Assembly: GCF_004209755.1 (NCBI RefSeq)
Contig: NZ_CP035913.1
Location: 6,572,001-6,636,000, forward strand
Length of the DNA stretch: 64,000 bases
Source of the DNA: Pseudoduganella lutea
GTDB taxonomy: Bacteria > Pseudomonadota > Gammaproteobacteria > Burkholderiales > Burkholderiaceae_D
Reading direction: 5' to 3'
Shown: positions 1-8,993 of the stretch, piece after piece
Layout: the number at the start of each line of letters is the position of its first letter
Numbering within the stretch: the stretch's first letter is position 1
Notes under the pieces: model-generated
Told to the model about the DNA's origin: nothing
Seen by the model: the letters and a program-made list of their open reading frames with translations, nothing else
The model's database searches: none
Program-made: the position numbers and the translations under genes

Positions 1-185
1 AACTTCGGCAGCGCGCGCAAGATTTGCTTGTAAACGTCTCTCGAGAGAAAACGCAGCTCTACCAAAAAGTTGGGTCCCTGAACGCAATTACGAATAGCCT
101 TGAACAAGTAGAGCGCCAGATGCGAAGCGCAATGCCTCAGCACGTGCTCGACATGCTCGGCCGGCACGCGGCGTATATGAAGTGA
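1..185 (+). CDS. C-terminal end of a conjugation protein (probable TraH)
   Basis: An open frame enters from the left edge and stops with TGA at 183-185, giving about 60 residues. The visible part is rich in Gln, Glu and Arg with heptad-like spacing, so it is probably a coiled coil. It ends 34 bases before an F-type TraG gene. In F-like type IV secretion operons traH lies directly upstream of traG, and the segment with LYQKVGSLNAI resembles TraH C-termini. The name rests on position more than on sequence. The start lies outside the window. Confidence 0.6.
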   Translation, partial: LRQRAQDLLVNVSREKTQLYQKVGSLNAITNSLEQVERQMRSAMPQHVLDMLGRHAAYMK

Positions 186-219
186 TCCAGGAGATACTCG
201 TCCTCAGTGGGAGCCGGAC

Positions 220-3027
220 ATGTGGGAAATTTACGCATACCAGAACAACGAAAGTCTGTTCGGAATTTTCAATGCGATCGCAGGCATTTGCGGTTCAGAC
301 TCATACCTCAGTGCACTCGCCCTGGTCACAGTGTGTGGCTTTTTTACTGCCATGGTCGCATATGCGATTGCGCCCCAAAAACTGCAGGGCTGGTACTGGT
401 TGGCATCGATCACGTTAGTCCTTTCGGTATTGTTCGTCCCGAAGGTGACAGTGGGCATTATCGATAAAACAGGTGGAAGTGCGGTAACCATCGTCGACAA
501 CGTACCCTTCGGCTTGGCCGCACTGGGTTCGCTATCGAGTACAGTCGGCAATACGCTGACCGAGCTGTACGAGACCGCAATGCAGTATCTTCCAGGGATT
601 GCTGGACTCCCAACGGAACTGAGCTACCAGCGCAACGGTCTTCTGTTCGGCAACCGGATGATCCGGGAAACTAGCCGAGTTGTGTTCGACAATCCGAACT
701 TCCGAACAGACCTGATCAACTTCATCAACAATTGCACGATGTACGATCTGGCCTCCGGCGATCTTGCGCCAGATGTTTTCGCCAAGTCGGCTGACGTTTG
801 GTCGTTAATGGCCACACCGAATCCGGCCCGGTTTACGCCAATTTCCGATGGCGCCAGCGGGATGACAATTGCGCCATGTACGGCTGCGTACACTACCCTG
901 AATGGCAGACTCCCGGCTCAATTGAGCCACATTCAAGGGCTGCTGGCTGGTCGCATGAATCCAACGTTATCAGGAGCGGTAGCGGGGGCCGTCATAGCGG
1001 GCCAGATCCAGCAGGCGTATGTAAAAAATCGCATCGCCGATGCAGCCTCCACAGCAGCAGATCTCATTCGACAGAATGCGCTGATCAATGCCATCAACGA
1101 TGCATCGATGCTGGCTGGGCAAAAAATCAACGATCCCGCTTCCATGCTCCTCGCCGTAGGAAGGGCGCAAGCAATGGCACAGACCAATGCCGCCTGGATC
1201 AACAACGGAAAAGTGGCAGAGCAGGCACTGCCAGTGATCCGAAATGCAATAGAAGCCATTTCGTATGCGCTCTTTCCGATCACGATCTTGCTGCTGATGC
1301 TCACCAGCGGCCGTGAAACCACGACGGCGGTGAAGAACTACATTTCCCTTTTGATCTGGATTCAGTTATGGCCGCCGTTGTACGCCATTCTCAATTACAT
1401 GGCGATGATCTACGCCGCGAAGGACTTGGCAGCAGCGGCTTACGTAGGAAGTGGTGCTTACTCGCTGTCGTTGGTCACAGCGCCCTCGATATATTCAGGC
1501 GCCGTATCCGGCGAAGCGGTCGTCGGGTATATGACCATGAGCATTCCATTGATTGCATGGGCTGCCCTGAAGCGAATGGAAACCCTAGGAAGCGCGCTTG
1601 TCTCTGGTGCGCAATCGCTGCAGTCGCTACTGACGACCACGTCATCCAGTGCTTCCACTGGTAACGTCTCATTAGGGAACACTTCCATGGACCAGGTGGC
1701 ACTTGCCCCAACGCGGAGTTCCGCATTCTTCAGGAGCAAACAGGACGACGTAACGGGCAATACCTATACGTCGAATTTGCTCAGCGGCCTTACTGCCGCC
1801 AAGGCTCTTGCCAATGAAGGGCCTGTATCGCGGGTGGTGGATGCGAAGGTCACGCAACAGCATGTTGAAGCAGCCTCGCGGTCGGTGGCTACGGCGAAAG
1901 CCGAGTCAGTGGCGGCGTCCCACGACCGGGCTGCAGCATTGAGCGATGCCCTAATAAACGTGAGTGGTCGCGTTTCCTCGCAAAGCCGAACTGACGGAAC
2001 CTCGACAGCGAACAGCGAAAGCATCGGTCAGAAGGTCGGCGAGTTGATGCAGATTTCCAAAGCTGTTGCCGCTTCGACGGGGGCAAGCGAACAACAGGTG
2101 GCCTCGGTCGCATTCGGAGGATCGTCATCGGTCGGAGTTGGCGTCCCCGGTGCACTGAAGAGGTACTCCCCGGTAGATGCGCAGGCTCAGACCTTCGGCA
2201 AGGGGGGCAAGGATTATTCGGCTGCGATTCAGAAGCAGGACCAGCTTATCGATAGCTCGATCAGCAGCGAAGACAAGGCAAAATTCAAGGCTTTTGCCGA
2301 CACGATAACGAGAAGCTCGTCATCTCTCTCCACGGTGTTGAGCGACAACCGAAATGGCAAGGAAATTTCGTCCCGCCTTACCGAGTCGACTGCGCGGAGT
2401 GAACGAGCGGAAGCGAACCTGCGGAAACAATCCGAATTTTCCGAAAGCCTTACATCGGCATATCAACGAGGAGAGACGATCAGCAAGGATTTGGCAAAGG
2501 ATCCCAGAAACATCGGGCTCTTCGAGCAGCTTCTTCAGGACGAAGCAGGGGGAAGTGCTGCGGCATTGGTGCGGCTCGAATCCTTCCTCGGCAATATCAC
2601 GCGTACGCCGGTGCCTGTATCTGGCGCCAGCCGTCTTCCCACGTCATTTAATGATGTGCAGGAAGAATACCGGCATTCAAGGAGCGAACAGCCGTCCGCG
2701 GCGGATGTTGGTGAGGCGATGGATCGATATCGGGACCAGGTGATAGGTCGACCTGCACATGGACACGCTGCGCGCCCCGGGAATTCTCAGGAGCAGGAAT
2801 CACCGTTGCGGAAAGATATTGATAAAACTAGTGATGAGCTGCAGGCACGTGTCGATCAGCAAAGAAAGCGGTTCGATGCCGAGGGCGTCTCTAGGACTGA
2901 AGGAAACCATGTGGCAACCGATCGATCATTGTTCGGAAAGGCGACTACCCAGATGAAAGAAGACCCTGACGTCGTCGCCCGCAAGCTTAAGGAGGTCATG
3001 GGTAAGATCGAGCGGGGCTGGAAATGA
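220..3027 (+). CDS. traG: F-type conjugal transfer protein TraG (mating-pair stabilisation)
   Basis: A 935-residue inner-membrane protein with the TraG N-terminal domain. The start (MWEIYAYQNNE) and the motif RNGLLFGNRM followed by an FxxD/NFxxNC segment are typical. Hydrophobic segments lie near residues 28-50, 60-75, 340-365 and 380-440. The C-terminal half is soluble, Ser/Ala/Gln-rich and low in hydrophobicity, as expected for the periplasmic part of TraG. In F-like systems TraG acts in pilus assembly and stabilises mating pairs. GTGGGAG lies about 8 bases before the ATG. The gene is intact, so this was a working conjugation operon at least recently. Confidence 0.9.
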   Translation: MWEIYAYQNNESLFGIFNAIAGICGSDSYLSALALVTVCGFFTAMVAYAIAPQKLQGWYWLASITLVLSVLFVPKVTVGIIDKTGGSAVTIVDNVPFGLAALGSLSSTVGNTLTELYETAMQYLPGIAGLPTELSYQRNGLLFGNRMIRETSRVVFDNPNFRTDLINFINNCTMYDLASGDLAPDVFAKSADVWSLMATPNPARFTPISDGASGMTIAPCTAAYTTLNGRLPAQLSHIQGLLAGRMNPTLSGAVAGAVIAGQIQQAYVKNRIADAASTAADLIRQNALINAINDASMLAGQKINDPASMLLAVGRAQAMAQTNAAWINNGKVAEQALPVIRNAIEAISYALFPITILLLMLTSGRETTTAVKNYISLLIWIQLWPPLYAILNYMAMIYAAKDLAAAAYVGSGAYSLSLVTAPSIYSGAVSGEAVVGYMTMSIPLIAWAALKRMETLGSALVSGAQSLQSLLTTTSSSASTGNVSLGNTSMDQVALAPTRSSAFFRSKQDDVTGNTYTSNLLSGLTAAKALANEGPVSRVVDAKVTQQHVEAASRSVATAKAESVAASHDRAAALSDALINVSGRVSSQSRTDGTSTANSESIGQKVGELMQISKAVAASTGASEQQVASVAFGGSSSVGVGVPGALKRYSPVDAQAQTFGKGGKDYSAAIQKQDQLIDSSISSEDKAKFKAFADTITRSSSSLSTVLSDNRNGKEISSRLTESTARSERAEANLRKQSEFSESLTSAYQRGETISKDLAKDPRNIGLFEQLLQDEAGGSAAALVRLESFLGNITRTPVPVSGASRLPTSFNDVQEEYRHSRSEQPSAADVGEAMDRYRDQVIGRPAHGHAARPGNSQEQESPLRKDIDKTSDELQARVDQQRKRFDAEGVSRTEGNHVATDRSLFGKATTQMKEDPDVVARKLKEVMGKIERGWK

Positions 3028-3028
3028 G

Positions 3029-3307
3029 TCAGCGCCGTGATGGGTAATCGCTGTCGATGCGCAGGTCGCCGCGGGAATCGAAACCAAAGAGGGAGTCATT
3101 GTGGCAGCCATCATCGTCGTCTTCATGGAGGCACTCCATCCGGGAACGGGTCAGCCAGACAAGGAAGGTAAGGCCCAGGTACAGCGCAACCAGAGCACCG
3201 GCAACTAGTCCACCCGCCAAAAGCGGAATGGTTGCCAAGCCAACCTTGACCATGGCCCAGCCGGCGATAAATCCGGCACTTGCAATCAGAAGAATGTGCT
3301 TTAGCAT
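3029..3307 (-). CDS. Small membrane protein, opposite strand to the tra genes
   Basis: A 92-residue reading frame convergent with traG. From MLKHILLIASAG it has two hydrophobic stretches (about residues 3-25 and 28-50), then an acidic and His-containing tail (HEDDDDGCHND). GAGGG lies upstream of the chosen ATG; a longer in-frame start at 3385 would overlap the next plus-strand gene. The plus-strand frame here translates to an Arg/Ser-rich low-complexity product, so the minus strand is the better coding candidate. No family recognised. A gene running against a tra operon would be unusual. Confidence 0.5.
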   Translation of the reverse strand: MLKHILLIASAGFIAGWAMVKVGLATIPLLAGGLVAGALVALYLGLTFLVWLTRSRMECLHEDDDDGCHNDSLFGFDSRGDLRIDSDYPSRR

Positions 3308-3335
3308 GTGCAGTACCCTCGAAAGGAGGTTCAAC

Positions 3336-3905
3336 ATGACTACCAGTTTCCTGGCGTTGGCAGCGGCAAGCGTACTGATCAGCACGAACGTGCACGCAGT
3401 ATCCTTGGCTGGCCGTCCTACTGATGACAGCGTGTGCGACCTAACACCGATGACAAACTACCGGCTAAGCCAGAAGGTTTTCGTACCTGCAGGAAGTAGC
3501 GGGGTTCCGGAGATTTATACGCGACTTGCTCTGCAGTTCATCACCTCCCAATGCAAGAACGGGCAGATCCTACTACTTCACTCGGACCTGGGGAACTCGG
3601 AAGACGAGCAGACATTCCGCGCAGTCACTGATGAACTATGCAGCGCTGCTGAAGTTAGCCGGGCTGCAACCGAGACCGTTGAGTATCCCCATTCGTTTCA
3701 GGTTAGGTGCCGCCTGATAAAAATTCAAGATGCAAAACAGCGGCTGGCCGCAGCCGAGCGATCGAAGCCCTTGGAGCTGATGATTAAAGAAGGTGCGCCT
3801 CCTAATGGTCACGCTGATTCAAGTGAGAAGCCGGCTGGTAAAGAGGAGTGCGGTGGAAAGATCACGTTCGGCAGTTTGCTCGGGCTAGGTGGACATTGTC
3901 GTTGA
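3336..3905 (+). CDS. Secreted hypothetical protein between traG and the S49 protease
   Basis: A 189-residue protein starting MTTSFLALAAASVL with a clear signal peptide, cleavage likely near NVHA-VS. A strong AGGAGG lies 6 bases before the ATG, so this start is preferred over the longer open frame beginning at 3057. The mature part has several Cys residues (about positions 33, 74, 104, 128, 178 and 188), consistent with disulfide bonding in the periplasm. The tail is hydrophilic and ends GGHCR. No family recognised. Its place after traG suggests a conjugation-associated envelope protein. Confidence 0.75.
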   Translation: MTTSFLALAAASVLISTNVHAVSLAGRPTDDSVCDLTPMTNYRLSQKVFVPAGSSGVPEIYTRLALQFITSQCKNGQILLLHSDLGNSEDEQTFRAVTDELCSAAEVSRAATETVEYPHSFQVRCRLIKIQDAKQRLAAAERSKPLELMIKEGAPPNGHADSSEKPAGKEECGGKITFGSLLGLGGHCR

Positions 3906-3921
3906 AACCTGGAGGTACCAA

Positions 3922-4920
3922 ATGGGTCCGGAAAAAGATGAGTTTGAGCGTGGCTTGCCGCATGAATCGTTGGTGCGATTGGTTGCCGACCTTCATGCAC
4001 AGAATATTGCTATTCGCGAGGAACAGCGGCAAGCGGCCAAAGAACGCAGATCGGACCGTCGATGGGGGATCGGATTCAAGGCAGTGCTGGTGTTCGTGCC
4101 CGTTGTCGCTGGTGCGATGTTCCTGGCAAGTTCGACTGGGTTCTCGCTTGGACCCTATCAGGATGTGGTCGGCGTCGTGCATATCCAAGGTGAGATCGCA
4201 CAGGGTATGTTGGCGTCCGCTGACAAGGTGGTGCCGGCGCTGGAAGACGCGTTCTCCGACAGCCATGTCAAGCATGTGGTACTGGCTATCGACAGCCCCG
4301 GTGGAGCACCTGCAGAAGCAGAGCGCATTGCCCAGGCGATCATGATCCTGAAGAAGCGGCATCCGAAGCCTGTGACGGCTGTCATCGGCAATATGGGCGC
4401 ATCGGCCGCATACATGACTGCAATGCATGCGGACCGCATCGTGGCCGGCAAATACAGCTTGGTCGGATCGATTGGCGCCATCATTGCACCGTGGCGCCTG
4501 GACCAGGCAATCGCACAATTTCATGTGTCGCAGCGGGTCTATGCATCCGGAAAGCTCAAGGCATTCCTGAACCCCTTCACGCCGGTGTCCGAGGAGTCCG
4601 ACGCCAAGGCGCAGCAGCTGGTGAGCCACGTGGGCGACTTGTTCGTGAAAGAGCTCTTACGGCAACGCGGCTCACGCTTGAAGCAGCATGTGGATTTCGG
4701 GACCGGTGAGATCTGGAGCGGCGAGGAAGCAAAGGCACTTGGCCTGGTCGATGAAATCGGCAGCCTTGAATCGCTGGTCCGCAATTCGCAGTCGGTCGAG
4801 ACATTCAACTTCGGGCCAAGGGAATCCACGCTCACCCGCTTTGCTACCTCAATGGGGCGCGCCATGGCAGACACCATCGTCGGTATGTCGGGCTGGCAGT
4901 GGAGCTCCAGCCTGCGCTGA
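3922..4920 (+). CDS. S49 family (SppA-like) membrane protease
   Basis: A 332-residue protein with one N-terminal membrane segment (about residues 50-72), then an S49 protease domain. Expected motifs are present: AIDSPGG, then GNMGASAAYM with the probable nucleophile Ser161, and SGKLK with the probable base Lys211. The 50-residue Ser-Lys spacing fits short Bacillus-type SppA enzymes. GGAGG sits before the ATG at 3922, so this start is better than 3889. The family cleaves membrane-embedded signal peptides. Following traG and a secreted protein in the same direction, it may process an envelope component of the transfer apparatus; that role is inference. Confidence 0.9.
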   Translation: MGPEKDEFERGLPHESLVRLVADLHAQNIAIREEQRQAAKERRSDRRWGIGFKAVLVFVPVVAGAMFLASSTGFSLGPYQDVVGVVHIQGEIAQGMLASADKVVPALEDAFSDSHVKHVVLAIDSPGGAPAEAERIAQAIMILKKRHPKPVTAVIGNMGASAAYMTAMHADRIVAGKYSLVGSIGAIIAPWRLDQAIAQFHVSQRVYASGKLKAFLNPFTPVSEESDAKAQQLVSHVGDLFVKELLRQRGSRLKQHVDFGTGEIWSGEEAKALGLVDEIGSLESLVRNSQSVETFNFGPRESTLTRFATSMGRAMADTIVGMSGWQWSSSLR

Positions 4921-4996
4921 TCGTCGGCAAGGCATCACACGCTCTGCACAATGCACCAGCCCCAAGCCAGGCGTTCAATAAGCACCGAGATCAAGC

Positions 4997-5386
4997 ATGG
5001 ATCCTGACCATCAACTGTTCTCGATCGCTACAGATTCCTCGCTACCCATCTATCGGCAGTTGATGGAACAGGTGCGGCGCCTGATCGCCGCCGGGGTGCT
5101 GGCTCCAGACGATATCCTGCCTTCCGTGCGTCAGGTGGCGCGGACACTGGCGGTCGATCCGATGACGGTCTCCAAGGCTTACCGCTTGCTGGAAATGGAA
5201 GGCGTACTCGAGCGCGTCCGCGGGCAGGGCATGCGGGTGGCGCTACGGCATATTGACAGGCATGCGCAGCGGGAGGCGCTGCTGCTGCCGTCCCTGAAGC
5301 AGGCAGCACGCGAGGCGCGCCAGTTGGAACTGGACGATCATACGAGTTTGGAACTCTTCAGAAAAGCCTTGAACGAGGAAGAGTGA
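4997..5386 (+). CDS. GntR family regulator (YtrA/YhcF-like)
   Basis: A 129-residue protein. It starts SSLPIYRQLMEQVRRLI and has the winged-helix signature LPSVRQVARTLAVDPMTVSKAYRLLE, then only a short C-terminal helix, as in the YtrA subgroup. Genes of this subgroup are normally followed by an ABC transporter ATPase. Here the next frame begins with an ATG directly after the stop (5387) but breaks off after 14 codons where the stbB-like remnant starts, so a downstream gene has probably been lost to rearrangement. Confidence 0.88.
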   Translation: MDPDHQLFSIATDSSLPIYRQLMEQVRRLIAAGVLAPDDILPSVRQVARTLAVDPMTVSKAYRLLEMEGVLERVRGQGMRVALRHIDRHAQREALLLPSLKQAAREARQLELDDHTSLELFRKALNEEE

Positions 5387-5410
5387 ATGTCGACCCTTGT
5401 ACGCCTTGGT

Positions 5411-5553
5411 TCAAAGCGCAGGTCCGAATAACTCAAGCGTCGCGACCGCGTTTGTCGGATCTGCGGACATGGCCTGCGGTTCCACTCCACTTGAAGCCTC
5501 GGCGTGACTTGCTCCCGCCTGGATCATTAGCCCTGCATAAGCCAGCGTACGCG
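5411..5553 (-). pseudogene. 3' remnant of a second stbB-like gene
   Basis: The minus strand encodes RTLAYAGLMIQ, then a diverged stretch, then ATLELFGPAL, and stops at the same point as the intact stbB-like gene at 12518-12766. DNA similarity to that gene runs from the stop codon to about 5553 and then ends abruptly, so only the last ~46 codons survive. A longer minus frame joins this tail to IS5-type sequence upstream, but that is an accidental fusion. It marks a lost second partition operon. Confidence 0.8.
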
Positions 5554-5640
5554 TAACCAGTTCTTTAGCGGCGTTGTATCTTTCGATTTTTCGAGCCGGC
5601 ACAATCCTCTCCGAGCTCAACGACACGGAGCAGGAACCGG

Positions 5641-5976
5641 TTATAGGTGCGTGCCGGTCGTCACCGCCAGATGCTTCTGGCGCCGACTGACAGTGCTGAA
5701 ATCGGGGACTTCCCAGTCCAGGCCGGCCAGCTTGAGCAGGCTTTGCGCCATGCCCATCGCCTGGCGCAGCACCAGATTGAACAGACCCTTGATGGTCAGG
5801 CAAAACTGAATGGCCGACTCGCTGTATTTTGGACTGCGGCCCCGTTTGCCGCTGGCACTGCCGTGCCAGCGCATATCCTTGTCGAGCCAGATGAGCAGCT
5901 ATCCACGCGCTTTCAATGCAGCGTTGTAGTCTTTCCAACTGGTCATTCGGGACTTCGGTTTCGAAGGAGCACTCAT
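5641..5976 (-). pseudogene. IS5-type transposase remnant
   Basis: Read on the minus strand from the ATG at 5974-5976, the product starts MSAPSKPKSRMTSWKDYNAA. An in-frame TAG follows ARG, then the frame continues with RGRSPKYSESAIQ, GLDWEVPDFSTVSRRQK and LAV, where the similarity stops. These are N-terminal signatures of one IS5 subgroup transposase. The catalytic DDE part is missing. An amber mutation plus a C-terminal truncation make it dead. Confidence 0.8.
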
Positions 5977-6223
5977 GCTGTCAGTTTACAGGGAGCCCTT
6001 CTGGCCTGCTATACGGACTGATTTGTGCAACAAAGCCATGCAGTATTGCTTATATGTCCCTGTCTTTACCGCTGCGCATTATTTTAAAAAACTTCTGTTG
6101 GACTTCGTTTTGACTTATGTATAGCATATCAATGCAAGGAGCAGATCTGGTCATCGCTGCTTTGGCGCAGGCTCCACATCAGTTGTGTAATGAAACGGTA
6201 TGAATTACGTGGAAGGAATGAGT

Positions 6224-7120
6224 ATGAGCGTTTTTCAGAGCTTGCGATTCTTTCTGCGGAAGAGGCCACCAATCGCCGGAGTACCGGACATCGAGACTCA
6301 GACGGGAATGCCAATTAGCGCCGAAGATGCGCTTTTGGTTGAAAAATATCGATTCGCTAACAAACATATGTCGGACGCTTATGCTCTAGCTGTTTCGCTT
6401 CAGCACCAACGCCGCTTTGAAGAAGCAGCAAGTGCGTTTGAACTGGCTGCCGATTTGGCTCAACCGATCTATGGCACAGAATCGCCGCAGTTTCTAGAAA
6501 TCACGGATGGCCGGGTACGATTGTTATTGCTGAAAGGTGAGAAATCAGCAGCACTTGCGATGGCCAGCGATGCTCAAAAATCGCGAAAAAGCTGTTTTGG
6601 TGCTGAGAGCACTGAATACGCAGAGGGTTTGGATGCACTAGCACTAGCCTATAAGAGCATGGGGCAAATCGATGTTGCCGAAGACCTTCAGAGGCAAGCC
6701 GTTGCCTTATTCGATGCGATTCCAGGTCGACAGGATTGGCACGGCCGGGCAATCGGCAACCTCGTAGGCACACTGATTCAGAAAGGGGCGACCCGAGAAG
6801 CTTTACCTCTACTGGTTCGGGCGCTCCAAACGAAGGAATGTATCCTCGGCCCAATGCATCCTAGTTTAGCCCATACCTTATCGAATATCGCAGTCTTGGC
6901 CGCTACAGCCGAAGCCTACTACCTCGCTGAGCCGATTGCTGAACGTGCCCATGCAATTCTTCAGGCCAGTTTCGGGCCAAGTCATCCGGATACTATAAAA
7001 GCTAAGGACCTGCTGAGTCAGATTAAAAATGACGTCAGGCAAAAAGCCGCGACGCGTAGCTTGGAGGACAATGTCAGGTCAATGGAAAAAGATTTTCTTT
7101 CCACGCGCCAGTCTATTTAA
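6224..7120 (+). CDS. Tetratricopeptide-repeat protein, first gene of a three-gene operon
   Basis: A 298-residue protein with repeated A-x-x-x-G/A helical pairs typical of TPR: FEEAASAFELAADLAQ, EYAEGLDALALAYKSMGQ, HPSLAHTLSNIAVLAA and HPDTIKAKDLL. The kinesin-light-chain-like spacing 'GPxHPxxAxxLxN' is visible twice. There is no signal peptide or membrane segment. GGAAGGA precedes the ATG at 6224; the upstream ATG at 6200 has no such site. TPR proteins are protein-binding scaffolds or sensors. The next gene starts 28 bases downstream on the same strand. GC and codon use look lower than in the tra genes. Confidence 0.85.
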   Translation: MSVFQSLRFFLRKRPPIAGVPDIETQTGMPISAEDALLVEKYRFANKHMSDAYALAVSLQHQRRFEEAASAFELAADLAQPIYGTESPQFLEITDGRVRLLLLKGEKSAALAMASDAQKSRKSCFGAESTEYAEGLDALALAYKSMGQIDVAEDLQRQAVALFDAIPGRQDWHGRAIGNLVGTLIQKGATREALPLLVRALQTKECILGPMHPSLAHTLSNIAVLAATAEAYYLAEPIAERAHAILQASFGPSHPDTIKAKDLLSQIKNDVRQKAATRSLEDNVRSMEKDFLSTRQSI

Positions 7121-7148
7121 AGCGCAAGATCAAAAAAAGGATTATCGT

Positions 7149-7592
7149 ATGACGACCATTGCATCGCTTTCAGACGACGCGGCGGAGATTCTTGAGCCGA
7201 ATCTCCCATTCTTCCGCACGGATCCGGACGATAAAGGCCGGTATATGGTCGGGCCGGCTGCCCTTGAAGCTATCGCCTGGATGGCAACAACTATCGTGTT
7301 GCCGCTTCTCATGGTTGGGCTGAGCGAAGTTGTGAAAACGTACGTTAAAAAGTGGATGGAAAACAAAGAGCTTGATGTGCCGCTCGCACCACCGCCGGAT
7401 GCCGTTCTTGGAGAGATTAATGATCTACTTGCGAGTTCTTCGCAACTGAATTTATCCGAAGCGCAGACGGCGGTTGCAGTAAAAGTTGTCGCGGACTATC
7501 TGGCGTACCGGGGTTGGCCGGCAACGTTTGCGAGCGCAGATGCAACGGCGATTGTGAACACCATTAAAGGAAAAATCGGGATGATGGCATGA
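7149..7592 (+). CDS. Small single-pass membrane protein, second gene of the TPR operon
   Basis: A 147-residue protein with AAAGGA before the ATG. One hydrophobic segment (about residues 37-60) ends in LSEVVKTYVKKW. A soluble C-terminal part follows, with alternating helices. No family recognised. Its stop overlaps the next start by four bases (ATGA), so it is translationally coupled to the 360-residue protein. The layout suggests a membrane anchor or effector working with its neighbours; that is inference. Confidence 0.8.
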   Translation: MTTIASLSDDAAEILEPNLPFFRTDPDDKGRYMVGPAALEAIAWMATTIVLPLLMVGLSEVVKTYVKKWMENKELDVPLAPPPDAVLGEINDLLASSSQLNLSEAQTAVAVKVVADYLAYRGWPATFASADATAIVNTIKGKIGMMA

Positions 7593-8671
7593 CACTCGAT
7601 GTGATCGATAGGGTTATTGCTCGCGAAGTTGGCGAACTGTGTTGGCATTTTGCTTCGAATATCGACCCGAAACTGAAGCCGATCATACGGGCCGAAAAGC
7701 ATAAGCAGATATGGGCTCCACCATTCGATGAGCAAATTGCGCAAATAAGAGAGCTTGACCCGATTGTTCACTATCCAGTTCTGTTCTTAGACAGTGACAG
7801 GCGGCTTGATTCGATTCATGGCCTTGTTTATGGTCCGTCCTATGGCGAATCAGTGCCTCTTTCGAGGTACCTAAGCCATTTGCGGCGTTTTCTGATTTTG
7901 CAGCTGACAGGGGGGCACGAAACCGCACTGAATCTGGCGATGCGCGGGATACGCGACTATGCGAAGAACGTCAGTCGGGACGAATTGCTCACGCTTCTGG
8001 ATCTGATCTGGAACGGACGCTGGTTCGTGGGGAGTTTTGAATGGGGTCTGGTGAGGTTGAGTGCTCTGACCGACAGTGTACCGGAAAACCTGTCGGCGCT
8101 TCTCCTCGATCATGCGAAGTTACAAGCGCAGGCCATTGATATCATACAACACGAGCGGCAGATAAAGGCTTCAGCTGAAACAATCGAAGAATGGTTAGCT
8201 GGTATATATGATTTTCTTCCCAGGGTTCACTCAACGCTCTATCTTCTCCGCAAGGCGCTCGAGGTACAACATTCGGATGAATTAGAAAAGCTCGACAGAA
8301 TGCTGGATGAGTTTCAAGCGGACATCGGAACTACGTTGCTCCTAGCTACTGAAAAAGATGCCATTGTAAATGAATATGTCATTGAGCCGATCGAAAAGCA
8401 CGAGTCACTGGATGGGGCGCTAAAGGAAATTCGAGGAATAAGCCGTGGCCGCACCATAATCCCGCACAGGTGGTATAAAGATGCTGAGCAATTAATACGA
8501 TCCCATCGGTCGACGCGAAACGCCGACGATTTAAGCTCGTTGAACGCCGCTGTTATTGCAGCGGTTCGACGACAGTTTTCCCAACCCGAGGCTGCGGCAG
8601 CTGTTGGCAGGGCGGTATGTATGGATCAAGACCCATGGATGGCGTTTGCCCAGTTTTGGTCAGGTAAATGA
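7589..8671 (+). CDS. Unknown 360-residue protein, third gene of the TPR operon
   Basis: A soluble, helix-rich protein of 360 residues without an obvious signal peptide or membrane segment. I recognise no catalytic motif. It is rich in Asp, Glu, Leu and Trp with repeated LLDLIWNGRWF / LLDHAKLQAQA-type helices, which would suit a helical repeat or coiled interaction domain. It overlaps the preceding gene by ATGA. The three genes stand as a unit between two dead IS elements, which is how imported defence or stress islands are often found. Function unknown. Confidence 0.8.
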   Translation: MTLDVIDRVIAREVGELCWHFASNIDPKLKPIIRAEKHKQIWAPPFDEQIAQIRELDPIVHYPVLFLDSDRRLDSIHGLVYGPSYGESVPLSRYLSHLRRFLILQLTGGHETALNLAMRGIRDYAKNVSRDELLTLLDLIWNGRWFVGSFEWGLVRLSALTDSVPENLSALLLDHAKLQAQAIDIIQHERQIKASAETIEEWLAGIYDFLPRVHSTLYLLRKALEVQHSDELEKLDRMLDEFQADIGTTLLLATEKDAIVNEYVIEPIEKHESLDGALKEIRGISRGRTIIPHRWYKDAEQLIRSHRSTRNADDLSSLNAAVIAAVRRQFSQPEAAAAVGRAVCMDQDPWMAFAQFWSGK

Positions 8672-8993
8672 CTCTTAAAACGCGCGAGTACTTTCGGATG
8701 CCTTAACATGTCGGCTAAGTCGGTAGAGTGCCTATGGGCGCTCAAGTCGTGCCGTTAAAGACCAGGACCATGGTCATATTTTCTATCGCGGCAGTTCTGG
8801 TATCACTTTTTACTGCTGCCCCCGGTGGCATGGTGCTAGAACACAGATCGCGCATCCCTGGAATGGTAGAGGCGTTATCTTTTGCGGTTGTCATGGTTCG
8901 GAACCTTAGTATTAAGGCCACCTCGAAAAACCTCAGCCGATGCTCGCCGGATGGGTAAATCCTGACATCTGAACCAAGCCAGCGAGTGCCGTC
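8672..8993 (+). other. 322-bp spacer with one weak small ORF
   Basis: A possible 76-codon frame runs from a GTG at 8728 to 8958. It would have one hydrophobic segment (VIFSIAAVLVSLFTAA) but no convincing ribosome site, and it runs into the IS5-type element. AGGCCACCTCGAAAAACC near 8918 resembles IS5-family ends and may be the outer end of the element whose gene starts at 8994. Nothing else recognised. Confidence 0.4.

Noticed and set aside
5411..5938. 175-codon minus-strand frame as a real protein
   Set aside because: It is a chance fusion of IS5-type sequence in the wrong frame with the tail of an stbB-like gene.
8728..8958. 76-codon plus-strand frame as a membrane protein gene
   Set aside because: Weak start, no ribosome site and it runs into an IS end; listed only as a possible ORF.
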